64,000 bases of DNA from Qipengyuania gaetbuli (GCF_009827315.1 NZ_WTYF01000003.1:161501-225500), one strand, 5' to 3'. Shown: positions 26,726 to 37,880, counted from the stretch's first letter. The notes: a model not told the origin generated them from the sequence alone. Program-made: numbers and translations.

Positions 26726-28135
26726 TTACGCGCTGTAGTACATGTCGAATTCGGCCGGGCAGGGCGTCGTTTCGACACGCAGGACTTCTTCCCACTTCAG
26801 TTCGGCATAGGCCTCGATCTGGTCCTTGGTGAAGACATCGCCCTTGAGCAGGAACTCGTGGTCGGCTTCGAGCGATTCCAGCGCCTCGCGGAGCGAACCG
26901 CACACGGTCGGCACGTCGGCCAGTTCGGCCGGCGGCAGGTCGTAGAGGTTCTTGTCCATGGCTTCGCCCGGGTGGATCTTGTTCTGGATCCCGTCGAGGC
27001 CGGCCATCAGCAGCGCGGCATAGGCGAGGTAGGGGTTGGCCATCGCGTCGGGGAAGCGGAATTCGACGCGCTTCGCCTTGTCGCCCGTGCCATAGGGAAT
27101 GCGGCACGATGCCGAACGGTTACGGGCCGAATAGGCCAGCAGCACCGGCGCTTCGAAGCCCGGTACCAGGCGCTTGTAGCTGTTGGTGGTCGGGTTGGTG
27201 AAGGCGTTGAGGGCCTTGGCGTGCTTGATCACGCCGCCGATGAAATAGAGGCAGTTTTCCGACAGGCCGCCGTACTGGTTGCCGGCGAAGGTCGGCTTGC
27301 CGTTGTCCCAGATCGACATGTGGGTGTGCATGCCGCTGCCGTTATCCGCCTTGATCGGCTTGGGCATGAAGGTCGCGGTCTTGCCGTAGATGTGGGCGAC
27401 CTGGTGCACGACATACTTGTAGATCTGCATGTTGTCGGCGGTTTCGACCAGCGTGCCGAAGGTGAGGCCGAGTTCGTGCTGCGCGGCGGCCACCTCGTGG
27501 TGGTGCTTGTCGCAGTTGAGGCCCATTTCGATCATGGTCGAGACCATCTCGCCGCGGATGTCGACGGCGCTGTCGACCGGGGCCACGGGGAAGTAGCCGC
27601 CCTTGGCACGCGGACGGTGGGCGAGGTTGCCGCTCTCGTATTCCTTGCCGGTGTTGGTCGGCAGTTCGATGTCGTCGATAGCGTAGCCCGATCCGGCATA
27701 GCCGTCTTCGAAGCGGACATCGTCGAACATGAAGAATTCGGCTTCGGGGCCGACGTAGATGGTGTCGCCGATGCCGGTCGACTTGAGGAAGGCTTCGGCG
27801 CGCTTGGCGGTGGTGCGCGGGTCACGGGCATACCATTCGCCGGTCGAGGGTTCGACGATGTCGCAGAAGATGATCATCATCGGCTCGGCGCTGAACGGGT
27901 CGATGTAGACGCGCTCGAGGTCGGGCTTCAGGATCATGTCGGATTCGTTGATGACCTTCCAGCCGGCGATCGACGAACCGTCGAACATCAGGCCGTCTTC
28001 GAACTCGTCCTCGCCCAGGATCTTGGCGACCATGGTCAGGTGCTGCCACTTGCCCTTGGGATCGGTGAAGCGCAGGTCGACCCACTCGATACCTTCGTCC
28101 TTGATGCGCTTGAGGACGTCCTTAGCACTAGCCAT
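26726..28135 (-). CDS. glnA: Glutamine synthetase type I
   Basis: A 469-residue dodecameric enzyme making glutamine from glutamate, ammonia and [14 protein letters not shown] lies in the N-terminal region, [10 protein letters not shown] carries active-site acids, and [11 protein letters not shown] is the ATP/glutamate loop. The adenylylation tyrosine is Tyr398 in [11 protein letters not shown], so GlnE-type control is expected. ATG 28135 follows ACGGAGG, a strong ribosome site. It is cotranscribed with glnB 59 bases upstream and followed by two palindromic repeats and a terminator. Confidence 0.98.
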   Translation of the reverse strand: MASAKDVLKRIKDEGIEWVDLRFTDPKGKWQHLTMVAKILGEDEFEDGLMFDGSSIAGWKVINESDMILKPDLERVYIDPFSAEPMMIIFCDIVEPSTGEWYARDPRTTAKRAEAFLKSTGIGDTIYVGPEAEFFMFDDVRFEDGYAGSGYAIDDIELPTNTGKEYESGNLAHRPRAKGGYFPVAPVDSAVDIRGEMVSTMIEMGLNCDKHHHEVAAAQHELGLTFGTLVETADNMQIYKYVVHQVAHIYGKTATFMPKPIKADNGSGMHTHMSIWDNGKPTFAGNQYGGLSENCLYFIGGVIKHAKALNAFTNPTTNSYKRLVPGFEAPVLLAYSARNRSASCRIPYGTGDKAKRVEFRFPDAMANPYLAYAALLMAGLDGIQNKIHPGEAMDKNLYDLPPAELADVPTVCGSLREALESLEADHEFLLKGDVFTKDQIEAYAELKWEEVLRVETTPCPAEFDMYYSA

Positions 28136-28168
28136 TTTATTGCCTCCGTCTGGGGTAGTTCGTGTTGC

Positions 28169-28187
28169 GCCCGGCGGATTGCCGGGC
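28169..28187 (-). terminator. Hairpin between glnB and glnA
   Basis: GCCCGGC and GCCGGGC form a perfect 7-bp stem with a 5-base loop in the 59-base gap, just after the glnB stop. No U tract; it could attenuate or protect mRNA and set the glnB:glnA ratio. Confidence 0.4.
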
Positions 28188-28194
28188 AGGTAGC

Positions 28195-28771
<577 letters not shown>

Positions 28772-28774
28772 AGG

Positions 28775-29701
28775 CTAAAGCTGCAGGCCGGCGGTTTCGG
28801 GAAGGCCGCACAAGAGGTTGAGGTTCTGAACCGCGGCCCCGCTCGCTCCCTTGCCGAGATTGTCGAGCCGCGCGACCAGCCGCGCGTTCCAGCCGCCTTC
28901 ATTGCCGAACACCGCAAGCTCGATCCCGTCCCACGGCGCGGCATCCTGTTCCAGCAGCAGTTCGCCCGGTACGCCCTCATCACGAACGGTCACGACCTTG
29001 GATCCGGCATAGAATGCCCGCAGCGCATCGCGCAGGGTATCGGCACTCGGGTCGTTCGCCATCGCGCCGAGATGCAGCGGGACTTCCACGATCATGCCGC
29101 GATAGGCAGGGACCACGGCAGGGGCGAAGATCACGGGATGTTCGAGCCCGGCATGGCGCTTCATTTCAGGCAAATGCTTGTGCGCCATGTCGTAGCCATA
29201 GGCGCGGAAAGCGGGCGCGCCTCCGGCCTCGAAGCGTTCGATCAGCGCCTTGCCGCCGCCCGAATATCCGCTGACGGCATTTACCGTATAGGGCCAGTCG
29301 GCGGGCAGCAGGCCCTCGCGCACCAGCGGCGCGACAAGGGCGAGGAAGCCCGTGGGGTAGCAGCCCGGATTGCTGATCCGGCGAGCGTCGGCCACGCGGT
29401 CGGCGCCGACCAGCTCGGGGAAGCCGTAGCACCAGCCCTCGGCCGTGCGATGTGCGGACGAGGCGTCGATCACCCGCGTGCCGCTGGCCGGATCGATCAG
29501 CGCGACCGCTTCGCGCGCGGCATCGTCGGGCAGGCAGAGGATGGCGACATCAGTCTCGTTCAGCGCCTCGCGGCGGGCGGAGGCGTCCTTGCGGCGTTCG
29601 TCGTCGAGAGTGATCAGCGCGAATTCGCTGCGGCCTTCCAGCCGTGCGGCAATTTCGAGGCCGGTGGTCCCGGCCGCGCCGTCGATGAAGACCTTATGCA
29701 C
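28775..29701 (-). CDS. argC: N-acetyl-gamma-glutamyl-phosphate reductase (type 2, short form)
   Basis: A 308-residue NADPH enzyme of arginine synthesis. The N-terminal FIDGAAGTTGLEIAARL binds the cofactor, and catalytic Cys114 is in RISNPGCYPTG. AYGYDMAHKHLPEMKRH supplies the active-site His. Length fits the type 2 (short) ArgC. The start is GTG 29701, overlapping the end of the SH3 gene by 8 bases, so the two are probably coupled. A 17-bp palindrome lies 3 bases after its stop. Confidence 0.95.
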   Translation of the reverse strand: MHKVFIDGAAGTTGLEIAARLEGRSEFALITLDDERRKDASARREALNETDVAILCLPDDAAREAVALIDPASGTRVIDASSAHRTAEGWCYGFPELVGADRVADARRISNPGCYPTGFLALVAPLVREGLLPADWPYTVNAVSGYSGGGKALIERFEAGGAPAFRAYGYDMAHKHLPEMKRHAGLEHPVIFAPAVVPAYRGMIVEVPLHLGAMANDPSADTLRDALRAFYAGSKVVTVRDEGVPGELLLEQDAAPWDGIELAVFGNEGGWNARLVARLDNLGKGASGAAVQNLNLLCGLPETAGLQL

Positions 29702-30062
29702 CGCTTTCGGCAGCCAGCGCGCCGATGTGGACGTAGCCGCTCGGCCCGTCCGGTCCGACGGCGATCCATGCCCAGTTGCCTGCGATGTCGAGCAGTTCCA
29801 CCTCGCTGCCGGCGGGCAGCGTTGCGCCATTGTCGGCATCGTCGCGCATGCCAACCTTCAGGACGACGTCGGCATCGCCGATCCGGCGTTTCACGGGAAC
29901 GACATAATGTGCGGCCAGATAGCGTCCGGCGAGCGCGATATGCGCCAGGTCTCCGCGCAGCGGCAGCGTCCCGGGCGCGGGCCGGGTGACCGGACCTTTC
30001 AGTCCGACGATGCCTTCGGGCAGGGAATAGCTGGTATGCTCGCTCACGAAACCGGATGTCAT
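29694..30062 (-). CDS. SH3-domain protein, possible truncated NlpC/P60 peptidase
   Basis: A 122-residue protein without a signal peptide. The N-terminal part (about 25-60, LPLRGDLAHIALAGRYLAAH) and the SH3 segment (about 65-115, VELLDIAGNWAWIAVGPDG and SGYVHIGAL) resemble the SH3 head of NlpC/P60 hydrolases. No NlpC/P60 catalytic Cys-His region follows, because argC begins at once. The product is either a stand-alone SH3 protein or the remnant of a peptidase. It lies 62 bases after the M17 peptidase gene on the same strand. Confidence 0.75.
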   Translation of the reverse strand: MTSGFVSEHTSYSLPEGIVGLKGPVTRPAPGTLPLRGDLAHIALAGRYLAAHYVVPVKRRIGDADVVLKVGMRDDADNGATLPAGSEVELLDIAGNWAWIAVGPDGPSGYVHIGALAAESGA

Positions 30063-30124
30063 GCTATTGGATACAAGCCCGCGCGCTTAGCCGCGCTTGG
30101 ACATTCCCGCAAGACGGCTGCCCC

Positions 30125-31513
<1,389 letters not shown>

Positions 31514-31556
31514 GAAGTTCACCCCGTACTAATCTGATCTCGGGCATGGAAATGAG

Positions 31557-32387
31557 ATGCGTAGAAGCCTGTTCCTGATTTCGCTCGCCCTGTCGAGTGC
31601 CGCCTGCTCGCAATCTCCAGCCGAGAACGCGGCGGACGAACCAGCTCCTGCCGCGACTGCGGACGCGGCGGCGGATGCCGGGGCTCCGGCCGCCGACACC
31701 GCGAAGGCGGTGGACTTCGAGGACGACGACAAGGAGGGCGAGGCGGTACGCGAGTTCGCCTATAAATGGCCGTCTGCGGTGTCTGCTACCCCTGCGCTCG
31801 CCAAGCGCCTGACTGCCGAGCGCGAGAAGGCGCTGGCCGAGCAGAAGGCGGAGTGGGCCGAAGCGCTGCAAACATCGCCCGAAGGCTGCATTTCCTGCGT
31901 CAACCGCGGTTACGAGGTTGAATGGAAGGTCGTCGCCGACATACCCGGCTGGCTCAGCCTGTCGCAGGACCTCTACGTTTTCACCGGCGGGGCGCACGGA
32001 AATTACGGCCGCAGCTCGATGGTGTGGAACCGCGCAACGGGCGAGGGAGTGGACGGCATCGCGCTGTTCAAGTCGCCCGTTACGCTGGAGAATGCGCTGG
32101 GCCGCAAGTTGTGCGACGCGCTCGACCGCCAGCGCGAGCGCAAGCGCGGCATGAAGGTGGACAGGGCAGCCGGGGGCATCTTCGACGATTGCCCGGGCCT
32201 CGACGAGGCGAGCGTCTTCGTCGGCTCTTCCGACGGTGAGCATTTCGACCGGATCGGCATCTATTTCGGCCCCTATGTCGCCGGATCCTATGCCGAGGGA
32301 GCCTACGAACTGAATTTCCCTGTCACAGCCTCTGTCCTCGACGCCGTGAAGCCCGAATTCGCCGAAGCGTTTCGCGTCGCGCGCTGA
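31557..32387 (+). CDS. Lipoprotein with DUF3298/DUF4163-like domain
   Basis: A 276-residue protein. The leader MRRSLFLISLALSSAAC ends in a lipobox (SAAC, Cys17). An Ala/Asp-rich linker follows (about 25-60). The rest resembles RsiV-type DUF3298 proteins: VEWKVVADIPGWLSLSQDLYVFTGGAHGN, split here only for reading, carries the YxxTGGAH pattern. A CISC pair (about residue 105) may be a disulfide. The role is unknown; DUF3298 proteins are periplasmic and some bind lysozyme. It is followed 40 bases later by map. Confidence 0.82.
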   Translation: MRRSLFLISLALSSAACSQSPAENAADEPAPAATADAAADAGAPAADTAKAVDFEDDDKEGEAVREFAYKWPSAVSATPALAKRLTAEREKALAEQKAEWAEALQTSPEGCISCVNRGYEVEWKVVADIPGWLSLSQDLYVFTGGAHGNYGRSSMVWNRATGEGVDGIALFKSPVTLENALGRKLCDALDRQRERKRGMKVDRAAGGIFDDCPGLDEASVFVGSSDGEHFDRIGIYFGPYVAGSYAEGAYELNFPVTASVLDAVKPEFAEAFRVAR

Positions 32388-32427
32388 TCCCCTCGCAATT
32401 TCGCGCCGGCATCGCTATGTGGCGGCC

Positions 32428-33258
32428 ATGACCGAATACCAGGTGATCGACAGCGAACAGACCGTCTACCGCGACGGGACCATCAAGCTCCACGGGCCCG
32501 AAGGCTTCGAAGGCATGCGCAAGGCCGGACGGCTGGCTGCGCAGATCCTCGACGAGCTGACCGATTTCGTGAAGCCGGGCGTGACCACGGGGGAGATCGA
32601 CGATCTCGTGCGGACCATGACGCTGGATGGCGGCGCGGTACCAGCGACCATGGGCTATCGCGGCTATGCGCACAGCTGCTGCACCTCGATCAACCACGTG
32701 ATCTGCCACGGTATCCCGGGCGACAAGGCGCTCAAGGACGGGGACATCATCAATATCGACGTGACCCCGCTGCTCGACGGCTGGCACGGCGATACCAGCC
32801 GGATGTACCTCGTCGGCGACGTTCCCCTGAAGGCCAGGCGGCTGGTCGACGTGACCTACGAATGCCTCATGCTCGGCATCGAGGCGGCCTCGCAGCCCGG
32901 CGCGCGCCTCGGCGATATCGGCGCGGTGATCGAGGCGCATGCGCGCCAGAACCGTTACGGCGTGGTGCAGGAATTCTGCGGCCACGGTCTTGGTCGCCTG
33001 TTCCACGACGCACCCGAAGTGATCCACACCGGCCGCAAGGGCACCGGCCCGCTGCTGAAGCCGGGGATGTTTTTCACCATCGAACCGATGATCAACCTTG
33101 GCCGACCGCACGCCAAGATGCTGAGCGACGGCTGGACCGCCGTGACGCGCGACAAGTCGCTTTCGGCGCAGTTCGAACATTCGATCGGCATCACCGAGAA
33201 CGGCGTGGAAATCTTCACCGAAAGCCCCAAGGGCCTCCACAAGCCGCCTTACGCTTAA
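32428..33258 (+). CDS. map: Methionine aminopeptidase type I
   Basis: A 276-residue enzyme removing the initiator Met from nascent proteins. Metal ligands are in NIDVTPLLDGWHGDTSRMY (two Asp), CGHGLGRLFHDAPEV (His), FFTIEPMINL (Glu) and the late EHSIGITENGVEIFT (Glu). The start ATG 32428 is preferred over in-frame GTG 32419. Length is slightly above the usual 250-265, from an N-terminal extension of about 20 residues. Confidence 0.97.
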   Translation: MTEYQVIDSEQTVYRDGTIKLHGPEGFEGMRKAGRLAAQILDELTDFVKPGVTTGEIDDLVRTMTLDGGAVPATMGYRGYAHSCCTSINHVICHGIPGDKALKDGDIINIDVTPLLDGWHGDTSRMYLVGDVPLKARRLVDVTYECLMLGIEAASQPGARLGDIGAVIEAHARQNRYGVVQEFCGHGLGRLFHDAPEVIHTGRKGTGPLLKPGMFFTIEPMINLGRPHAKMLSDGWTAVTRDKSLSAQFEHSIGITENGVEIFTESPKGLHKPPYA

Positions 33259-33277
33259 GCGCCCTCAGTCGCCGGGC

Positions 33278-33350
33278 GCAGTGCGTCCGCACTGCTTGGC
33301 TACCTCGCAAAGGCTCGGGCGGGCGGTCGCCCTTGCGACACTGCGTGTCG
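33278..33350. repeat. Three successive perfect hairpins between map and ccmB
   Basis: Stems are GCAGTGCG/CGCACTGC (33278-33295), GGGCG/CGCCC (33321-33332) and CGACAC/GTGTCG (33336-33350). They fill the 101-base gap between two convergent genes. They may form a bidirectional terminator or a REP-like element. Confidence 0.55.
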
Positions 33351-33359
33351 TAGGTCCCG

Positions 33360-34019
33360 TCAGCTTTCCCGTGCAGCCCGGATCGCCGCGCCTGCGGCAA
33401 TCGGGGCGAGGGCGCACAGGCCGAGGCTGATTGCCGCGGTCAGCAGCAGGCCGCTGGGGTCCGGGCGGGCAAGGCTGCCGGCTCCGAAAATCAGGATCGG
33501 CACGGCGAGCGGGATCACCATAAGTCCGGCAAGGGCTGCGCCTCCTCGCAGGCTGGCAGTCAGCGCCGCGACGGCAAGACCTACGGCGGCAAGCCCCGGC
33601 GTGCCTGCCAGCAGTCCGAGAAGGACCGTTCGCGTCGTCTCGCCCGACAGTCCGAGCAGGGCGGCAGCGGGCAGGGTCGCCACCAGCAACAGCGGCGCAA
33701 AGGCGAGCCAGTGCGCGATGAGGCGCGAGGCCATGGCCCATTCCTCGCTCACACCGCGCAGGGCCAGCTGGTCGAACACCCCAGCCTCCAGATCGCCCGA
33801 TACCAGCTTTTCGAGCGGCAGGATCGCCGCCAGCAGCGCCGCCACCCAGATCACGCCGCCCCCGGTCCGGCCCAGCAATTGCGCATCGGGCCCGACCGCG
33901 AAGGGGTAGAGCATGGCGACGGCAAGAAAGAACAGCAGCGGCAAGACGCCCGCGCCGCCGCGTCCGCCGGGCAGGAGAAGGCCGAGATCGCGGCGCAGCA
34001 GGGTCGCAAAACCGTTCAT
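33360..34019 (-). CDS. ccmB: Heme exporter membrane protein CcmB
   Basis: A 219-residue inner-membrane protein with about six helices, permease partner of CcmA in cytochrome c maturation. FATLLRRDLGLLL at the start, ILPLEKLVSGDLEAGVFDQLAL and RLIAHWLAFAPLLLVATLPA are family segments. It starts at ATG 34019, overlapping ccmA by 4 bases. ccmC and the other ccm genes are not in the window. Confidence 0.93.
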   Translation of the reverse strand: MNGFATLLRRDLGLLLPGGRGGAGVLPLLFFLAVAMLYPFAVGPDAQLLGRTGGGVIWVAALLAAILPLEKLVSGDLEAGVFDQLALRGVSEEWAMASRLIAHWLAFAPLLLVATLPAAALLGLSGETTRTVLLGLLAGTPGLAAVGLAVAALTASLRGGAALAGLMVIPLAVPILIFGAGSLARPDPSGLLLTAAISLGLCALAPIAAGAAIRAARES

Positions 34020-34597
34020 GCCGAGAACCTCGCCAGATCGATCTTCTGCGGATCGGGAAGTGCCATCGGCTGGTGCGAGGCGACGACCGCGATGCCGCCG
34101 CGCCCGCAATGCAGCGCCACCAGTGCCTCCACGCTCTTCATCGCCTGCGTGTCGAGCCCGTTCAGCGGCTCGTCCAGCAGCCAGATCGGGCAGTTGCGAT
34201 TTAGCAGGCGGGCGAGCGCGGCGCGTTTCTTCTGGCCGGTGGACAGGTAGCGCACGGGCACGTCCAGCAGCGGGTCCAGCTGCAGCACCTCGAATGCGCG
34301 TCCCGCATCGCGGCACCCGTCGAGGCTTTCCCAGAAAGCGAGCGCCTGGCCCAGCGGCAGGTTCGCATCGAGCGCCAGCCGTTCGTCGACAAGACCCATG
34401 GCGCCTTCGCTTTCGACCTGTCCGGCAAACGGGCGTAGCAGGCCCGCAAGGATGCGGATGAGGCTCGACTTGCCGATGCCATTGGCGCCCGCGAGCTGCA
34501 ATGCGGCGCCCGGTTCGCAGGAAAAGGACAGCCCACGGAAAAGCAGCCGCTCGCCGCGGCGGCAGGCGAGGTCCATTGCTGCGAGGCGCGCTTGCAT
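34016..34597 (-). CDS. ccmA: Heme exporter ATP-binding protein CcmA
   Basis: A short ABC ATPase of 193 residues (family about 200) that drives release of CcmE-bound heme. Walker A is AGANGIGKSSL, the signature is LSTGQKKRAALARL, Walker B is IWLLDEPLNGLD, and the switch His lies in VVASHQPM. The start is ATG 34597, divergent from the pterin dehydratase gene 54 bases away. ccmA and ccmB overlap by ATGA. Confidence 0.93.
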   Translation of the reverse strand: MQARLAAMDLACRRGERLLFRGLSFSCEPGAALQLAGANGIGKSSLIRILAGLLRPFAGQVESEGAMGLVDERLALDANLPLGQALAFWESLDGCRDAGRAFEVLQLDPLLDVPVRYLSTGQKKRAALARLLNRNCPIWLLDEPLNGLDTQAMKSVEALVALHCGRGGIAVVASHQPMALPDPQKIDLARFSA

Positions 34598-34651
34598 GGG
34601 CGCGAGCGATAGGCAAAAGCGCCCGCAGCGACAAGCAGGAGAGATTCGCAA

Positions 34652-34945
34652 ATGGCCGCCGTCGAACAACTGACCGAGGAAGAGCGCACCACCTGGCTGC
34701 GTGCGTTGCCCAAGTGGTCGCTGGCTCGCGACGGCGCTGCGATCGAGCGCAAGTTCGAATTTGCTGACTTCGCTGAGGCGTTTTCCTTCATGACGCGCGT
34801 CGCCATCATGGCGGAAAAGCGCGATCACCATCCCGAATGGTTCAACGTCTACAACCGCGTCGAAATCACCCTGACCACGCATGACGCGGGCGGGCTGTCC
34901 CTGCGCGACGTTAACATGGCCAAGAAGATCGACGCGCTGGTCTAG
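34652..34945 (+). CDS. phhB: Pterin-4a-carbinolamine dehydratase
   Basis: A 97-residue enzyme that regenerates dihydrobiopterin from the carbinolamine. The active-site motif is [18 protein letters not shown], with the paired His and the Trp. [17 protein letters not shown] is the helical part. No phenylalanine hydroxylase gene is nearby, so its role here could be general pterin handling. It overlaps the convergent esterase by 4 bases. Confidence 0.94.
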   Translation: MAAVEQLTEEERTTWLRALPKWSLARDGAAIERKFEFADFAEAFSFMTRVAIMAEKRDHHPEWFNVYNRVEITLTTHDAGGLSLRDVNMAKKIDALV

Positions 34946-35985
34946 TCGCCCAGCGTCCCTTCCCGCGGGGCAGGGCCGAGTTCCAGCAGCAGGCAGCGGT
35001 AATAGAGCGCCTCGCGCCCGCGTTCTGCGGTGCCCGGCGTCATCGCGCGGCTGTTGTCGCGCGTGCATTCGCGCTCGAGCAGGGCTTTTTCCTCTGCCGT
35101 GCGCTCGGTAATCGCCGGCCCGCCGATCAGCGGGCTGCCGCGATATTCGCGGCTGGGCGTGCCGTAGAGCGTGCGGAAGGCATCGAGCGCCATCGGGTGG
35201 AAGAGCGTGCCGTGCGTCTCGCTCTCGCCTGCGTCCACGAAGGTCCAGCGCAGGCTCTCGGGCGCATCGCTGCGCAGTGCCGCGACCAGCCGTTCGGTCC
35301 CTTCGCGGTGCCAGTCGCCCTCGTTCGCGGTGGTGAGGTAGAGCCTGCGCTTACCCGCCGGATGACGCGCGAAATAGCCCGCTGCCTCGCGTCCGTATTT
35401 CATCGCCTCCCACCATAGCGAGGGGGAGATCGCGATGTAGTCGTCGAACAGTTCGGGGTCTTCGAGCAGCGTCTCGACCACGAACAGCGCGGCAAGCGAT
35501 TCCCCGATGATCGCATCGTGACCGTCGGTGCGGAAATTCGCCTCGACCAGCGGTTTCAGCTCCTCGCGCAGGAAGCGGCGGTACGCGGGCGAACCGCCGG
35601 GCGTCGCGTTGAGGAACCGTTCGTAAGGGCGCGGGTCGGCCACGGGCGGGGCCAGTTCGTGCCGCCGGTTCACGCTCTGGATGCCGACGAGGATGAACGG
35701 CTCGAACGAATAATTCATCTCGCGGCTCTGGGCGATGCCGGCGATATGCGCGAAATCCTGGTCCGGTCCGCCGTCGAGCAGGTAGACGACCGGGAACCGC
35801 CGTTCGGGTTCGGCCTCGTATTCCACCGGCAGGCGCAAGGTCACCTTGCGGCTCTCGCCTTCGAGGATTTCGGTTGCGACCGTGTAGGTCTGGCCGAGCA
35901 CGTAAGGCTCTGCCTGCGGAAGCTGCGCGGCACCGGGCACGGCGAGGGCGAGTGCCGCAAGCGGCAGCAGGTGGCGAATTCTCAC
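34942..35985 (-). CDS. Secreted alpha/beta-hydrolase, esterase D-like
   Basis: A 347-residue exported hydrolase: signal peptide [20 protein letters not shown], then an esterase D/IroE-type fold. The nucleophile elbow is [10 protein letters not shown] (GxSxA-type variant), and [16 protein letters not shown] supplies the His region. [19 protein letters not shown] is the oxyanion strand. The start is GTG 35985. The substrate could be a siderophore or acyl ester, but no siderophore genes are near. It is the last gene of a minus-strand run after the SDR and glycosylase genes. Confidence 0.88.
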   Translation of the reverse strand: MRIRHLLPLAALALAVPGAAQLPQAEPYVLGQTYTVATEILEGESRKVTLRLPVEYEAEPERRFPVVYLLDGGPDQDFAHIAGIAQSREMNYSFEPFILVGIQSVNRRHELAPPVADPRPYERFLNATPGGSPAYRRFLREELKPLVEANFRTDGHDAIIGESLAALFVVETLLEDPELFDDYIAISPSLWWEAMKYGREAAGYFARHPAGKRRLYLTTANEGDWHREGTERLVAALRSDAPESLRWTFVDAGESETHGTLFHPMALDAFRTLYGTPSREYRGSPLIGGPAITERTAEEKALLERECTRDNSRAMTPGTAERGREALYYRCLLLELGPAPREGTLGD

Positions 35986-35995
35986 AAGCGGCTCC

Positions 35996-36802
35996 CTACT
36001 GGCCGAGCGGCCTCAGGCTGGAGCGGGTCTGCTTGCGCACCCTACCGGGCATCCAGCGCGCCCCGAAGGCGAGGCTGCGTGCGGTCTTGCCCACCAGAGT
36101 GTGAAGCCGGTCGCCATGCACCGCGGCCCAGGCCGCTTCCGCGACATCGGTAACCGGCGTGATTTCCAGCCCCGCGTCCTTCACGCGCTGGCGGATCGCC
36201 TCGTTGCTCTGCGCATTGGGCGCGTGCTCCAGCAGCGGCGTGTCGATGAAACTGGGGCAGAGCGAGCGCACGAGGATGCCATCATCCGCCCATTCGCCGT
36301 CGAGGCTTTCGGTGATGCCCTTCACGCCGAACTTGGTCGCTGTGTAGACGCTCGCTCCGGGCGTGCCGTAAATGCCCGCAGCGCTCGCGGTGTTGAGCAG
36401 GCAGGAGCCCGGCGCGGTCTTCTTGAGGTGGGGGTAGGCCGCCTGCGCACCGAACAGCACGCCCTTGAGGTTGATGTCGAGACAGCGCTCGATTTCCTCG
36501 GTGCTGTTCTCGATCAGTGCACCGCCCAGCGGGATGCCGGCATTGTTGGCGAGCACGTCGATGCGCCCGCCTGCCGCGGTGGAGAAGCCGTCCAGCGCCG
36601 TGTCCCATGCCGCGCGGTCGCGCACGTCGAACTTGTGCGTGTAGGTGAAGCCGTTTTCGATCAGCTGCAGCGTCTCGTCCATGCCGCGCTGGTCGATATC
36701 GCCGAGGCCGACGAACCAGCCTTCCGAGGCAAATTTGAGCGCGATGGCGCGGCCGATACCCGATCCGCCGCCGGTGATGAAAATGGCCTTACGCTGGCTC
36801 AT
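35996..36802 (-). CDS. Short-chain dehydrogenase/reductase
   Basis: A 268-residue classical SDR. The cofactor motif is TGGGSGIG (residues about 10-17), then NNAG, an active-site Ser region (LNTASAAGIYG) and YTATKFG, the YxxxK catalytic pair. Asp after the second strand (GDIDQRG) favours NAD over NADP. The substrate is unknown. ATG 36802 (MSQRKAIFIT) fits the family; an upstream start at 36832 is not needed. It starts 26 bases after the glycosylase stop. Confidence 0.92.
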   Translation of the reverse strand: MSQRKAIFITGGGSGIGRAIALKFASEGWFVGLGDIDQRGMDETLQLIENGFTYTHKFDVRDRAAWDTALDGFSTAAGGRIDVLANNAGIPLGGALIENSTEEIERCLDINLKGVLFGAQAAYPHLKKTAPGSCLLNTASAAGIYGTPGASVYTATKFGVKGITESLDGEWADDGILVRSLCPSFIDTPLLEHAPNAQSNEAIRQRVKDAGLEITPVTDVAEAAWAAVHGDRLHTLVGKTARSLAFGARWMPGRVRKQTRSSLRPLGQ

Positions 36803-36828
36803 CGAATATCTCTCCCCTTGTGCGTCCC

Positions 36829-37446
36829 TCACAGCGCCGCGTTGTTATAGGTGTGCCAGGTGAAGATGGCCATCGCCCCGCGATAGGGCTTCCACCGATC
36901 ACCCAGCGTGCGGGTTTCCTTCTCGCCAGGCCGGGCAGGCAGGTCGAGCAGGCGCCCCACCGCTTCCTGCACGGCAAGGTCGCCCGCCGGCCAGATATCC
37001 TGCCGCCCTTCGGCAAACAGCAGGTAGATTTCCGCCGACCAGCGCCCGATCCCCTTGATGCGGGTAAGCTCGGCGATGGCTTCCTCGTCGTCTTCCGGCA
37101 GGCTGTCGAACTCCAGCTCGCCGCTTGCCACCAGTTCGCACAGGGACCGGGCATAGCCCTGTTTCTGGCGCGAGAGGCCGCAGGCGCGCAGCGTGTCGAA
37201 ATCGCGGGCGAGCAGTTCGTGGGCGTGCATGTCCTCGCCCAGTTCGGCCTCCAGCTTGTTCCAGACCGAGGCGGCAGCGGCCACGCTGACCTGCTGGCCG
37301 ACGATGGTGCGCAGCAGGGTGCGATAGCCGGTCGGGCGGATGCGTTCCTCGGGATAGCCGCAGCGCTCCAGCGCGCCGGCCACCACCTTGTCCTGCGCGG
37401 CAACGGCATCGAGATGCTCGCGCAATTGCGAATTGGTCAGGCCCAC
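36829..37446 (-). CDS. DNA-3-methyladenine glycosylase (AlkA / HhH-GPD family)
   Basis: A 205-residue base-excision glycosylase. RTIVGQQVSVAAAASVWNKL opens the HhH-GPD fold, the helix-hairpin-helix is RIKGIGRWSAEIYLL and the catalytic Asp is in WPAGDLAVQEA. It removes alkylated purines. GTG 37446 has GGGAG 7 bases upstream and is preferred over GTG 37464. It lacks the N-terminal domain of E. coli AlkA, as in the short form common in alphaproteobacteria. It is divergent from the ferredoxin gene. Confidence 0.9.
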   Translation of the reverse strand: MGLTNSQLREHLDAVAAQDKVVAGALERCGYPEERIRPTGYRTLLRTIVGQQVSVAAAASVWNKLEAELGEDMHAHELLARDFDTLRACGLSRQKQGYARSLCELVASGELEFDSLPEDDEEAIAELTRIKGIGRWSAEIYLLFAEGRQDIWPAGDLAVQEAVGRLLDLPARPGEKETRTLGDRWKPYRGAMAIFTWHTYNNAAL

Positions 37447-37527
37447 CTTGCGCTCCCGCGTCACTTTGAATAGCAGCACGCGGCATAGGGCCCGCGAGGC
37501 GGGCGAGGCAACAAGGATACGCAATCG

Positions 37528-37845
37528 ATGCCCAGGCTGATCGTCACCACCCGCGAAGGCGAGACGAGCGAGATCGAGGTCGAGGACGGCCTCACCGTAA
37601 TGGAAGCGATCCGCGACAACGGCTTCGACGAGCTGCTGGCGCTGTGCGGTGGCTGCTGTTCGTGTGCGACCTGCCACATCCATGTCGACCCGGCCTTTGC
37701 CGACAAGCTCCCCAAGATGAGCGAGGACGAGGACGATTTGCTCGAATCGACCGACCACCGCACCGAAACCTCGCGCCTGTCGTGCCAGATCCCCTTCACC
37801 GGCGATCTCGACGGGATGAAGGTTACTATCGCCCCTGAAGATTGA
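37528..37845 (+). CDS. Adrenodoxin-type [2Fe-2S] ferredoxin
   Basis: A 105-residue electron carrier. The cluster ligands follow C-x5-C-x2-C ([11 protein letters not shown]) with the fourth Cys in [27 protein letters not shown] is typical of putidaredoxin/adrenodoxin-type proteins that serve P450s or Fe-S biogenesis. No P450 gene is in the window, so the partner is unknown. The extra Cys (GGCC) within the loop is unusual. Confidence 0.94.
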   Translation: MPRLIVTTREGETSEIEVEDGLTVMEAIRDNGFDELLALCGGCCSCATCHIHVDPAFADKLPKMSEDEDDLLESTDHRTETSRLSCQIPFTGDLDGMKVTIAPED

Positions 37846-37855
37846 TGTTGTTTGC

Positions 37856-37880
37856 GAGGTAGGTGCCGCGCGCCTACCTC
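37856..37880 (+). terminator. 8-bp hairpin between the ferredoxin gene and cysK
   Basis: GAGGTAGG (37856-37863) and CCTACCTC (37873-37880) pair perfectly around a 9-base loop. It ends 7 bases before the cysK ATG and covers the only GAGG-type ribosome site there. It could end ferredoxin transcripts or limit cysK translation. Confidence 0.45.
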
